Assembly: GCF_963082495.1 (NCBI RefSeq) | Contig: NZ_CAUJAN010000002.1 | Location: 372,001-436,000 of the forward strand | Source: Methanobrevibacter sp. V74 | Lineage (GTDB): Archaea; Methanobacteriota; Methanobacteria; Methanobacteriales; Methanobacteriaceae | DNA length: 64,000 nucleotides | Reading direction: 5' to 3' | In this document: one piece after another, positions 9,201 through 17,965 of the stretch | Numbering within the stretch: the first letter of the stretch is position 1 | Layout of the letters: each line of letters opens with the position of its first letter | The notes under the pieces: model-generated | What the model was told of the DNA's origin: nothing | Database searches by the model: none | What the model saw: only the letters and a program-made list of their open reading frames with translations | Made by a program: the position numbers and the translations under genes

Positions 9201-10957
9201 CATTTAGTAATAATGCCTCTTGGATTACTTTTAGTTGGGGTGAAACAGGATTATATTCTGGTAAAATTTATATGATCGTTAATGGAGAAATTATTGATGA
9301 AATTAATATCAACAATCTTTTTTATCAATATTTTAAAAATAATTATTCGACAAAGGTTTTTGAAGCCATTAAATTTTTAAATAATGTTTTTGCAAGTATG
9401 AAAGAAGGTGTTTGGGAGCCTAATGGCTACTATTTAAGTTTTGCAAAAGCAGCAAATATTGATGCAAGTAATTTTAATTTAGTTTATAATAGATTCTTAA
9501 ATTATCTGCAATTAGATTATAAACTAACTAATTCAGAATTAGATTTCGTTAAAAATCATAAAAACTATTTTATTGATATGATTGAAATGACTGCGGATTA
9601 TCATGGTGACGTAACTCCAGACATTAATTTTGAATATAATGGACAGCATAAGCTTTTAAATCCACCATCCAGTTATGCGTACCGTATAAGCAATATCTAT
9701 TATACTGATATTACTGATGAAAATAATATGAGCATTGGTTATGAAGGTATGCGCAGTTTTGCAGTTGTTAAAAATAATCTAACAAGCAATGATTTACGTT
9801 ACTGGTTAGATCAAAAAGAACTATATGCACCAGGTTTGATGAAAGCCGCTTATGGTACATTTTTAACACCATTAATTGTCATTTACGAAAATGACCGTGT
9901 CGCTGATGAGTTTGCGACTGAATTTAATGTAACTTGGAGCCGTATTAGTCCAGCATGTGTTTCACTATGTAATGATTATAACAGTCTGTACATTACTGGT
10001 GAGTCTGACCATAATATGGGTCGTGAAGCCATAGGAAACATTAGTAATGTTTGGAAGTTTAATTATGCTACAAGTTTCAGTTTCAGTTTAGTGGAACAAT
10101 TAGTCGGCAATAATGTATGGAATACAACAGTAATTGGCAGCGTTACTCTTGGTTTAATTGAAAGTTTCATGAACAATGAAACTCTAGAGATATTCACCAG
10201 TAATGGTTATACTTTTATCAAACATGCAGACGATAATAGTACTTTATTATTTTTAGATTTAGAAACAGGTATTGTACGTGATTACTTTAGTAATTATGGA
10301 TTACTTGGAACAATGCCCTGCTACCATGACAACATAACAGAAAATGCTTGGAATTATGGTGGAAAAATATTAAATAAATCAAGTAATGATTATTCTGATT
10401 TAGAATCCATTGGGAATTATTCAATAAATAATGTTTTATTCAATACCTCTCTTGGAAATGATTGGTCTGAATTGGAATCATTTTTTACTAGTTTAATTGT
10501 TGGAATTGTAGGTGGAGAATTAGTTTTAGCAGGCATTACTCTTACAGCAGGGGGATTAATTACAGGTGATATTCCCGTATCTATCGCAGGAATATTTTTA
10601 TTTGCATCAGGAGAAGTTGGATTATTATATGCCGATGGATTATTAGATGGGGAAATAACCTATATTGATGCGGCATTTTTCCTTTTAGATAATGGTTTAT
10701 CTTTTATTGGGTTAGGTGGCACTTTAAAAATAGGTACACAAATTACCAAAGTTACTGTTGAGCGAATAATACTTTCAAAAGGAGGAAAAATTGCAACTAT
10801 AACTTCAATCAAAATTGATGAGAAGTTGATTAGATATAATCCAATTGAGTTAATATTAAAAAACAATTATGATGATCCAGTTATTCGTCAAATAATTAAT
10901 TTTTTCAATACCAATATTGTTCCTCCAGTATTTAAAGAGGCAATCGAAAATAAATAA
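6276..10957 (+). pseudogene. adhesin-like surface protein gene broken by a frameshift and an in-frame ochre codon
   Basis: Originally about 1,560 residues. It starts at TTG 6276 behind AAAGGAG with a signal peptide (hydrophobic residues 8-24, ending TYAVSDN). Between GTG 6567-6569 and AAG 6572 the frame shifts; reading on in the new frame restores KYYQDGTTLKAYLKN, which fits the Ig-like repeat pattern of the next two units. That frame runs to a TAA at 7871-7873, where repeat logic predicts CAA (GYTTI-Q-SAINDA), and then stays open to 10957. Parts in order: acidic linker, three Ig-like repeats (6.6-7.35 kb), a chitobiase-like Ig segment, a right-handed beta-helix (7.85-8.75 kb), a large mixed domain, and a hydrophobic segment near the C-terminus. 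As read, only about 110 residues would be secreted. Confidence 0.85.
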
Positions 10958-10980
10958 ATAAATAAAACAGAGGAAATATA

Positions 10981-11751
10981 ATGAAATCATTCGCTGAAAT
11001 TATGAAGACTAGTTGGAGAGATTTGAATTCATATGAACTTAAATATTATACATTGGGTTTGATTATAGAATGCGAACTCTTATCATTCTTCACTTCAGTT
11101 TTCATTGCATTTTTAATTGGAGACTTTAATTATTTATTAATTTCATTTACGGGTTTATCTTTTTCATCACTAATAATAATTTTAATTATTTATAAACGTG
11201 ATTATTTAAATGAGAGGTATGTTTTATTTGATATGAGGTATCCTGGAATTTCATATCAGGGAATGGTTTTCATTTTATTTGGAGTTAGTGGATTATTATC
11301 CACTGGTGTGGGAATTTTAGCTTTTAAACAAGGTGGTTTGTATTCCACTATTGCTTTTAGTTTAATAGAATTTTTCCCACCCCTATTTATGTTTTTGAAA
11401 TTAAATGTGTATAATAATGAGAGTAGAGGGTGTTTAAATGACTTTAAGAATAACATGACTTTTGGATATCATCCCTTTTATTATTATATGTTATCTCTTA
11501 TGGTGTGTAATGGTCCAATGGGCATTTCACTTTTATGGATATTTAAAAGCATTTTTCAAAATGTAATGTCTTTGAATCATAGTTTATTTTATTTTTTACT
11601 ATCATTCTGTTTATTTTGCTTTGTACTATCTCCAGATAAAATTAATAACATAATTCCATTTGAATTAAAAACAGAAAAAGGATTTAAAAAATATGCCTTT
11701 TTATCATTAATTTTAACAACCACATTATTAATATCAATGATATGGAAGTAA
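10981..11751 (+). CDS. polytopic membrane protein of unknown function
   Basis: A 256-residue protein with about seven hydrophobic segments (for example LLSFFTSVFIAFLIGDF, FSSLIIILIIY, GMVFILFGVSGLLSTGVGIL). I recognise no family. GAGGAAAT precedes the ATG, and the gene starts 23 bp after the broken ALP gene, so it may have been co-transcribed with it. The following membrane-protein gene starts 4 bp after this one ends. Position suggests a job linked to the upstream surface protein (export, immunity or anchoring), but the sequence alone does not show it. Confidence 0.65.
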   Translation: MKSFAEIMKTSWRDLNSYELKYYTLGLIIECELLSFFTSVFIAFLIGDFNYLLISFTGLSFSSLIIILIIYKRDYLNERYVLFDMRYPGISYQGMVFILFGVSGLLSTGVGILAFKQGGLYSTIAFSLIEFFPPLFMFLKLNVYNNESRGCLNDFKNNMTFGYHPFYYYMLSLMVCNGPMGISLLWIFKSIFQNVMSLNHSLFYFLLSFCLFCFVLSPDKINNIIPFELKTEKGFKKYAFLSLILTTTLLISMIWK

Positions 11752-11755
11752 TAAC

Positions 11756-12109
11756 ATGTTTATAGGAAATGATAAAGGTCGTCAATTAGCAAGATATATT
11801 GCTTGGATATATATTATTTTATGGATTTTATTCATTATCTTTATGGTAGTTAGATTTAATCTTAATGAACTTTTTGAAATTGATTTGATAATACCATTAA
11901 TTATAACAACTATTGTTGACATCTTATTGTCATTAATTATTTACATATCGTCATATAAAATTAAAAATAATAATCAATTATGTATTTTATATAATAGCGT
12001 TATTTGTTTATTTTCAATTTTTTGGTATTTTAATTGGTTTGGGTTAATTTTATTAATACTATTTATAATTACCATAGCAATAATTAAATTAGAAAGGGAC
12101 ACTTATTAA
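11756..12109 (+). CDS. small membrane protein of unknown function
   Basis: 117 residues with three predicted membrane helices (IAWIYIILWILFIIFMVV; LIIPLIITTIVDILLSLIIYI; LFSIFWYFNWFGLILLILFII). The N-terminus (MFIGNDKGRQLARY) is polar and probably cytoplasmic. Its tight spacing (4 bp) behind the 256-residue membrane protein indicates one transcript. No family recognised. Confidence 0.6.
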   Translation: MFIGNDKGRQLARYIAWIYIILWILFIIFMVVRFNLNELFEIDLIIPLIITTIVDILLSLIIYISSYKIKNNNQLCILYNSVICLFSIFWYFNWFGLILLILFIITIAIIKLERDTY

Positions 12110-12527
12110 AAATTATATAAATGACCATAAATTAATTAGATTTGGACTTCATAAATTGGTGATTTATCGAAATCATAATCCGTTGCAGGTATTTCATATA
12201 TGATTTTATTTTTGGATGAATTTTTTCTCCTCATTGCAATTAATATTTATGAGGACATGTCAATTATAAAACTTTTTTTAATGCAAATTATCTTAATAAT
12301 CTATGACATATTATATTATAGATGCAGATTTCCTATTTTTAAATCGTGTAGTCAAGATTGCAAAACTTGTTCGTTTCATTCGCTATGAGCATTCTAAAAA
12401 TGTTAGGGATATTTTCATAACAACTTATATACTAGGATGTATAAAAATTACGTGCCGAGAGTGTGAAAGTATTCATAAACACAAATCTTTTAGTTACTTT
12501 TATTAATAATTAACAATCATAATTATT
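12110..12527. other. gene debris between the membrane-protein pair and ilvC
   Basis: No full gene. On the minus strand a 32-codon frame (ATG 12234 to TAA 12136) reads with ordinary composition (NKIIYEIPATDYDFDKSPIY). On the plus strand, a frame from 12200 gives two hydrophobic stretches and a CSQDCKTC cluster. It runs out at 12388, while the overlapping next frame continues with LVRFIRYEHSKNVRDIF and CIKITCRECES to 12506. Together these look like a frameshifted small membrane protein with a Cys cluster, but no homologue is recognised and each piece could be chance. Confidence 0.3.
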
Positions 12528-12569
12528 AAGTGATATTTTAAGATATCTTAATTTTTAACAAGTGATATT
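12528..12569 (+). promoter_or_regulatory. candidate ilvC operator: 14-bp palindrome between two direct repeats
   Basis: TTAAGATATCTTAA at 12538-12551 is a perfect palindrome. It is flanked by two identical copies of aagtgatatt (12528-12537 and 12560-12569), the second ending at the ilvC start codon and containing the ribosome-binding purines. The palindrome ends 18 bp upstream of the start. Such symmetry beside a biosynthetic gene fits an Lrp-type or similar regulator; the regulator itself is not in the window. Confidence 0.4.
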
Positions 12570-13562
12570 ATGAAAATGTATTATGACGACGATGTAAATA
12601 CAGATGCTCTTGAAGGAAAAACCATTGCAGTAATAGGTTATGGTTCACAAGGAAGAGCTCAATCTAGAAATATGGCTGATAGTGGAGCTAACGTTATTGT
12701 TGGTGTAAGGGAAAATGGTAATTCTTGGGATTTAGTTAAAGAAGATGGCATGACTGTAAAAACCATTGAAGATGCAGCTGCTGAAGCGGACATTATTCAC
12801 ATTTTGCTTCCGGATGAAATCCAAGAAAAGGTATATGCAGAGCAAATTGCACCTTATGTTGAAGCTGGAAACACTATTTCTTTCTCTCATGGTTACAATA
12901 TTCACTTTAAATTAATTAAACCTGGAGAAGACGTAAATATTGTAATGTTTGCCCCAAAAGGACCGGGATCAATGGTAAGAAGAACTTATGAAGAAGGATT
13001 TGGTATTCCTGGTTTGGTAGCAGTTGAACAAGATGCAACTGGTGACGCTTTACAATTGGCATTAGGTATGGCAAAAGCATGTGGTTTAACCAAAGCTGGT
13101 GTTTTAGAAACTACATTTAAAGAAGAAACTGAAACTGATTTGTTCGGTGAACAAACTGTATTGTGCGGAGGAGTTACTGAATTAATCAACGCGGGATTTA
13201 CAACTTTAGTTGAAGCTGGTTACCAACCTGAAATCGCTTACTTTGAAACTTGTCACGAAGTAAAACTAATCGTTGATTTAATCTATGAAAAAGGTTTCGA
13301 AGGAATGTGGACAGATGTCAGTAACACTGCTGAATACGGTGGATTAACTAGAGGTAAAACCATTATTACTGATGAAGCTAGAGAAGGTATGAAAGTAGCT
13401 TTAAAACAAATACAAGATGGCACATTCAAAAAACAATGGGCTGAAGAAAACGCAACTAATGGAGCTAACTTAAAAGAAATGCGTGCAGCCGAAGGTCAAA
13501 AAGACATTGAAATTGTTGGTAAAAGATTAAGAAAAGCTTGTGGATTACAAAAAGACGATTAA
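12570..13562 (+). CDS. ilvC: ketol-acid reductoisomerase (NADP+)
   Basis: Second step of branched-chain amino-acid synthesis: isomerises and reduces 2-acetolactate to 2,3-dihydroxyisovalerate with NADPH and Mg2+. 330 residues, the normal length of the short class I form. The Rossmann motif [12 protein letters not shown] lies near residue 25. Family blocks follow ([32 protein letters not shown], acidic Mg ligands in [32 protein letters not shown] and SNTAEYGG). It is separated from ilvB-ilvN by 10 kb of accessory DNA and has its own promoter region. Confidence 0.97.
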   Translation: MKMYYDDDVNTDALEGKTIAVIGYGSQGRAQSRNMADSGANVIVGVRENGNSWDLVKEDGMTVKTIEDAAAEADIIHILLPDEIQEKVYAEQIAPYVEAGNTISFSHGYNIHFKLIKPGEDVNIVMFAPKGPGSMVRRTYEEGFGIPGLVAVEQDATGDALQLALGMAKACGLTKAGVLETTFKEETETDLFGEQTVLCGGVTELINAGFTTLVEAGYQPEIAYFETCHEVKLIVDLIYEKGFEGMWTDVSNTAEYGGLTRGKTIITDEAREGMKVALKQIQDGTFKKQWAEENATNGANLKEMRAAEGQKDIEIVGKRLRKACGLQKDD

Positions 13563-13563
13563 A

Positions 13564-13605
13564 TGCCTTTTTTCTTTTTTTTATTTTATTTTTAATATAT
13601 TTTTA
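13564..13605 (+). terminator. T-rich stop after ilvC
   Basis: Immediately after the ilvC stop there is a 40-bp stretch made almost only of T with occasional A and C, including two long T runs. This is a typical archaeal U-tract terminator; no hairpin is seen. Confidence 0.55.
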
Positions 13606-13616
13606 GTGTGGTAATC

Positions 13617-14621
13617 ATGGTATTTATTGGAATGGACCATGGAACAACTGGAATCTCTTTTTGCATAATGTCTGATGGGGGGGATGTTATTGATGTTTTT
13701 AAAATTGGAAGGGAGGAAAGTAAAGACGGTCTGGTTTCTGCATCAGAAGAACTTAAAAAGCGTGTGGATTTCAGTGATGTTAAATTAATGGCAATTACAT
13801 ATGCAATGGGTGACGGAATTAATCAGATTTTGCCAACGGATAAAGTTAAAAATCGGGGGATATTGTCAATTAATGGTGCAGGTAAAGTAACCGGCGGCGG
13901 AACATCCGTATTCAGCGAACTTGAACAATTGGATATTCCTTCAGTCATGATTCCCGGTCTTCATAAAGACTCTGAATCTTTAGATAAACTGTTTAGGGCA
14001 GCTTATTCACATCAAACAAGTCCAGAAAAGGTCAGCATTTCATATAATGCTATAAAAGAAACTGGGTGGAGTAATTTCATCGTTGCGGACATATCATCTA
14101 ACAGTGTTGATATTTTAATTGAAAACGGTAAAATTAAAGGGGCTGTTGATGCATGTTTAGGTGCAATGGGTGTTGTTCATGGACCGCTTGATTTAGAAAT
14201 GCTTCGCGATATTGATGAGAACGATGCATCAGCTAATACATGTTTTTCACATGCAGGCGCTATTAAAATAGCAGGTATTGATGGAAAAGTTTCCAATATG
14301 AAAAATCAACTTTTAGATAATTATCGTGAAGGCGATGAGAAAGCTAAACTTGCAATCGATACATTAATAATGACTGTTGCAATGGAAATAGCTGGTTTGG
14401 AGATTGTTTGCGAAAATGAAATTGAAGGGGTTGTATTAACCGGTTCTATTGGGAGTGCGGCTGAACCATTTAACTTTAAAGATGAGATTAATAAGTACTT
14501 TAAAGATAAATATGATTTAAGAATAATTTCAGCAGAATCAGGAGCGATTGGCGCAGCTCAAATTGCAATGGATGTTTATAATGGTGAAAAAGAGATATTG
14601 GGTGTTAAAGTTAATATCTAA
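13617..14621 (+). CDS. methanogenesis marker protein 12
   Basis: A 334-residue protein of the ASKHA (actin/sugar kinase) type. The N-terminus FIGMDHGTTGISFCIM is the phosphate-1 loop; GKVTGGGTSVFSE and GVVLTGSIGSAAEPF are further nucleotide-fold segments. The overall sequence matches the family found only in methanogens and close relatives and annotated as methanogenesis marker 12, whose biochemical role is not established. I prefer ATG 13617 over the in-frame GTG 13608, since the protein proper begins MVFIGMDHG. It converges on the Lsm gene with a 4-bp overlap of stop codons. Confidence 0.85.
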   Translation: MVFIGMDHGTTGISFCIMSDGGDVIDVFKIGREESKDGLVSASEELKKRVDFSDVKLMAITYAMGDGINQILPTDKVKNRGILSINGAGKVTGGGTSVFSELEQLDIPSVMIPGLHKDSESLDKLFRAAYSHQTSPEKVSISYNAIKETGWSNFIVADISSNSVDILIENGKIKGAVDACLGAMGVVHGPLDLEMLRDIDENDASANTCFSHAGAIKIAGIDGKVSNMKNQLLDNYREGDEKAKLAIDTLIMTVAMEIAGLEIVCENEIEGVVLTGSIGSAAEPFNFKDEINKYFKDKYDLRIISAESGAIGAAQIAMDVYNGEKEILGVKVNI

Positions 14622-14815
14622 TCTTCTTTTAAATTTATAAATATTATATTTCCGCCTTTAATGGTTTCAAGGTTATTATTATTTTCTAATACAAGATTTA
14701 AGTAATTGTCAATAGCCACCACTTTACCTTCGGTTTGATAATTTCCTCTTAAATCAACACTTACATATTTATTTTTAAATTGACTAAAAAGTTTGTTTAC
14801 AGTATCATCACTCAT
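14618..14815 (-). CDS. Sm-like (Lsm) small RNA-binding protein
   Basis: 65 residues, one Sm fold and nothing else. The Sm1 motif is visible (KNKYVSVDLRGNYQTEGKVVAIDNYLNLVLEN) and the Sm2 motif (IKGGNIIFINL) near the C-terminus; IKGGNI corresponds to the usual IRGxNI. Archaeal Lsm proteins form heptameric rings that bind U-rich RNA. The length is slightly short for the family because the N-terminal helix is brief. It runs opposite to and overlaps mmp12 by 4 bp. Confidence 0.85.
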   Translation of the reverse strand: MSDDTVNKLFSQFKNKYVSVDLRGNYQTEGKVVAIDNYLNLVLENNNNLETIKGGNIIFINLKED

Positions 14816-14891
14816 TATTTCAAATCCTTGAATATTCTATTTTTACATTAGTTTTTCAACTTTAAATACTTTAATGTTTATAATATATATT

Positions 14892-15035
14892 ATGGCAATT
14901 AATCAATTAGAAAGTAATTTAGAAGCTATTACCCGTACAATAGCCAAACTTAAACAAGAAGGTTGTACTGATGAGAAAGTTTTAGGAGAACTTAGAGAAG
15001 AAAGAGATAAAATACTTAAAGATTTAAATTTATAA
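14892..15035 (+). CDS. 47-residue helical protein, probably leaderless
   Basis: M-A-I-N-Q-L-E-S-N-L... a short, charged, all-helical protein (ITRTIAKLKQEGCTDEKV, then ELREERDKIL). Amphipathic heptads suggest a short coiled coil. There is no ribosome-binding site; instead a TATA-like tttataatatatat lies immediately upstream of the ATG, which suggests a leaderless mRNA or that transcription starts further upstream. It sits between the divergent lsm gene and the convergent surE gene with only a 5-bp gap to the latter. Function unknown; composition and codon use look real. Confidence 0.55.
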   Translation: MAINQLESNLEAITRTIAKLKQEGCTDEKVLGELREERDKILKDLNL

Positions 15036-15040
15036 GTATT

Positions 15041-15817
15041 TTAATCTAACCATTCATGTAATGATGCCATATCTCCAGTCATATCGATTTTTATTGGAGT
15101 TATTGTAGTTTTTCCTAAATTACGTAAAGCATAACCGTCACTTTTAGATTCGTATGATTCATAAGGTTCACCACCAATCCAATAATATGGTTTTCCACGG
15201 GGATCTAGGCGTTTTTCAACATGTGGAGTATACATCCTTTCGCATAAGTTAACAATTTTAAATGAATCGTCTGAAGGATTAGCAGGAATATTAACGTTTA
15301 ACAAGTCGATTCCTTCAGGTAAACCTTTTTTTAAAACAATTTTAGTCAGTTTGTTAAGCATTTTTTCAGCAAAATCAAAATTAACTTCTATGTCTCCATT
15401 TTCAAACTTAATATCGTCACGAGTAACTTCCTGGGATATTGCAATTGTTGGAATTCCAAAAGTTGCAGATTCAATAGCGGCTCCTAGTGTTCCAGATGTT
15501 GTAAGTTCTGCTTTACCAATATTAAAACCAGTATTTATTCCTGAAATCATTATATCAGGTTTTTCATCCATTATTTCAAATAAAGCTAGTGTTACAGCAT
15601 CAGTTGGTGTTCCTTCAACTCCTAAACCTTTACTCCCGTCTTTTAAGGTATATTCATTTATTCTTAAAGGGTCATACAATGTTAACGCATGACCAATTCC
15701 ACTTTGTTGAGTTTCAGGAGCTATGACATAGGTTTCACATAAATCTTCAATGGCCTTTTTACAAGCAAGGATTCCTGAAGCGGTTATTCCATCATCATTA
15801 CTAATTAACGCTTTCAT
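15041..15817 (-). CDS. surE: 5'/3'-nucleotidase SurE
   Basis: Divalent-metal phosphatase that removes phosphate from nucleoside monophosphates. The family N-terminus MKALISNDDGITASG carries the metal-binding D8-D9, and ISGINTGFNIG, SGTLGAAIE and INVNIPANP-like blocks follow in order. I start at ATG 15817 because SurE proteins begin at this Met; the frame stays open to an ATG at 15862 that would add 15 unusual residues. From 15817 the length is 258, normal for archaeal SurE. Confidence 0.93.
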   Translation of the reverse strand: MKALISNDDGITASGILACKKAIEDLCETYVIAPETQQSGIGHALTLYDPLRINEYTLKDGSKGLGVEGTPTDAVTLALFEIMDEKPDIMISGINTGFNIGKAELTTSGTLGAAIESATFGIPTIAISQEVTRDDIKFENGDIEVNFDFAEKMLNKLTKIVLKKGLPEGIDLLNVNIPANPSDDSFKIVNLCERMYTPHVEKRLDPRGKPYYWIGGEPYESYESKSDGYALRNLGKTTITPIKIDMTGDMASLHEWLD

Positions 15818-15939
15818 ATATTTATTAATAGCATACTTTGTTAAAATAATTTTAGGTTGCAATGAAATATAAAAAGGTTTAATAACAATTTAATCTATAA
15901 AATATAATAATCATTTAAAAAACACATATGGGTGGAAAC

Positions 15940-16872
15940 TTGGAAAAACCACAATTGATTAATTTTATAGCGAAGGTAATGGAAGATTCTGGTTTTAAGG
16001 TTTATAAGAATTTTAAAACCTCACAGAAAGTCATTGACATATATGCTATTCTACCCACTACAATTGGGGATTTTGGGGTAGTTGTAGCATGTAAAAATTA
16101 TGATAAAGAATTTCAGATTGGTGTCGATGTTTTAAAAGAAATGGAAGATGTACAAGAGAGTATTAAAGCTTCTAAAGTAACTATTGTGACCTCAGCATAT
16201 TTTTCTGAACAAGCTAAAAACTATGCAATTAGAAAAAATATTAAATTAGTTGACAGGGATAATTTACTTGAATTGGCTAAGAAATATCAGGACAGAACTA
16301 AACAAACAACTCTTGATAATACACCATATGATGGCGGTGCATCTGGTTATATTGAAGAAGACTATCCAGAATACAGTTATGATGCTTCAGATATGGAGTA
16401 TATAATGCAGAGAAGGGATGCTAATCCACATGTTTATAAAAATACCTTATACAGACAAGTTGATGAGCCTAGGTCAAGAACAAGGTTTTTAAATAGACAA
16501 CTTGATGAACCTAGAGGTGGATTTTTAAATAGGGCACCATCTAGAAATAGAGGACATTATGGTCAAACTAATTTATATAATTATGATACAAGAAAAAGTC
16601 ATTTTGGGCCTGATTCATTATTCTTTAAAATTATTAGCAATCCAATCGGCTTAATTATTTTAGTAGTGATCTTTTCATACTTGATTTCATTTATTGCAGG
16701 GAAATTAATTGGAATGGATTCAGGCATGACAGGTTTAATAGAAATGTTCGCTGCCTTAGCTCTATCATATGGGGGATCATTCTATATTGATAGGAATGCT
16801 GACTTTATTGTAAAAGGAACATTCATATTCTTTATTTCATTAATAATTTTAATCATATTAATTTTTGTATAA
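15940..16872 (+). CDS. Mrr/RecB-like nuclease-fold protein with C-terminal membrane anchor
   Basis: About 310 residues. The N-terminal 110 resemble an Mrr-type restriction endonuclease fold: a helix (LINFIAKVMEDSGF), KVIDIYAI carrying the expected acidic residue, VVACKNYDKEFQIGVD as the (Q/K)xK-like strand, and a final strand TIVTSAYFSEQAKNYA. A Tyr/Arg/Pro-rich linker with two copies of (R)QVDEPR / RQLDEPR follows, then three hydrophobic segments at the C-terminus. The start is unclear: GGGTGG lies just before TTG 15940, whereas ATG 15928 has no site. A membrane-tethered nuclease-like protein is unusual; it may instead act in protein or DNA quality control. Confidence 0.7.
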   Translation: MEKPQLINFIAKVMEDSGFKVYKNFKTSQKVIDIYAILPTTIGDFGVVVACKNYDKEFQIGVDVLKEMEDVQESIKASKVTIVTSAYFSEQAKNYAIRKNIKLVDRDNLLELAKKYQDRTKQTTLDNTPYDGGASGYIEEDYPEYSYDASDMEYIMQRRDANPHVYKNTLYRQVDEPRSRTRFLNRQLDEPRGGFLNRAPSRNRGHYGQTNLYNYDTRKSHFGPDSLFFKIISNPIGLIILVVIFSYLISFIAGKLIGMDSGMTGLIEMFAALALSYGGSFYIDRNADFIVKGTFIFFISLIILIILIFV

Positions 16873-16893
16873 AAAGATTAATATTAGGATTTT

Positions 16894-17964
16894 TCATTTG
16901 GGTTGGGTTTTTAATTTCACTCCACTCTTTCCTTTTCTGTAAATTATAATTAAATAAATCAATCCAATTAAGTATAAAAACCAAATCATGATGTCTGTAG
17001 GACCTGTTTCTATCCAAATTAGCGTATGTGTCAAAATAATGGAATATATTCCGATTCCAATGCCTTTTTTTATTTTATGTATTAATCCTAAAAATGTTCC
17101 CATAAATAACATTTGAACTGTAAGGCCGACATATCCAAAATCAAGCATCACCGGACCAAATAAAGTTGATGTTAAACATACGGTATAATGCAGGACATAT
17201 TCACCGATAAATGTTCTAGGACTTCCTGATGAGAAAATCATTGATAATATTTTACCGTTTGTTGTTCCTGCAAGTGGAATGATCTTTTCAAATACTTCTA
17301 AAGTAAATCCTGCGCGGTAAAATATTAATTCTAATGGGTTCAATGTCCATGTTTGACCTATAATTGATTGAGATGCAATATAACCAATACCGGCAATTCC
17401 AGCTATTATTATTGCAATAAATAGTATTCCAAATTTCCTTGATATTTTATCTAAATAATATAGTGTGATAAATGTACTTCCTAAAATTCCTAAAACAGAT
17501 GTTCTATAACCGTTTAAGCCGAATATTAAAGCTCCAAGCATTACTAAAATTAAATATTTCCGATTATAATATTTGGCAAGTAAAAAGTTAACGCCTATTA
17601 AAAATAATGGATAAGCGATTCTCCAAATATTGGTTGTAGCATTTGCTTTTAATTCGCTGTTAAAAAGCGGAATTCCTCCGAGCAAAACAAGATTAAGTGC
17701 TTGTAAGATTAATGCAACAATAGTTAAAATTAAAAGTAATTTTTCACTTAAATAGTCAATTTCAGATGATTCAAGAGTTATTTTGTATTGGATTGTTATC
17801 AAAGATATTATAAATACTGTACAGGAAAAAATAACGGTTAAAATCACATTTGAATTTAATGGATCTTCGAATCGGTAGTTAAATGAGCCAATATAGCCCA
17901 TTGCGAGAAATGCCAAAATAGCAACTACTGCAATTGATGGATTAAAAAAATCATGGTTTTTCAT
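16894..17964 (-). CDS. polytopic membrane protein, oligosaccharide-repeat polymerase-like
   Basis: 356 residues with about ten to eleven membrane helices. The arrangement of short loops, the LNPLELIFYRAGFTLEVF loop and the late large loop before the last helices resemble archaeal and bacterial O-antigen/oligosaccharide repeat unit polymerases (Wzy-like). Motif conservation in that group is weak, so the call is tentative. Its ATG lies 1 bp after the stop of the cfbB-like gene, so the two share a transcript despite unrelated functions. A role in envelope glycan polymerisation would suit an organism rich in surface polymers. Confidence 0.55.
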   Translation of the reverse strand: MKNHDFFNPSIAVVAILAFLAMGYIGSFNYRFEDPLNSNVILTVIFSCTVFIISLITIQYKITLESSEIDYLSEKLLLILTIVALILQALNLVLLGGIPLFNSELKANATTNIWRIAYPLFLIGVNFLLAKYYNRKYLILVMLGALIFGLNGYRTSVLGILGSTFITLYYLDKISRKFGILFIAIIIAGIAGIGYIASQSIIGQTWTLNPLELIFYRAGFTLEVFEKIIPLAGTTNGKILSMIFSSGSPRTFIGEYVLHYTVCLTSTLFGPVMLDFGYVGLTVQMLFMGTFLGLIHKIKKGIGIGIYSIILTHTLIWIETGPTDIMIWFLYLIGLIYLIIIYRKGKSGVKLKTQPK

Positions 17965-17965
17965 T

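Noticed and set aside
8144-10957. Independent gene starting at GTG 8144
   Set aside because: The same frame is open upstream to the TAA at 7871-7873 and encodes the first turns of the beta-helix, so 8144 is not a real start but the interior of the broken ALP gene.
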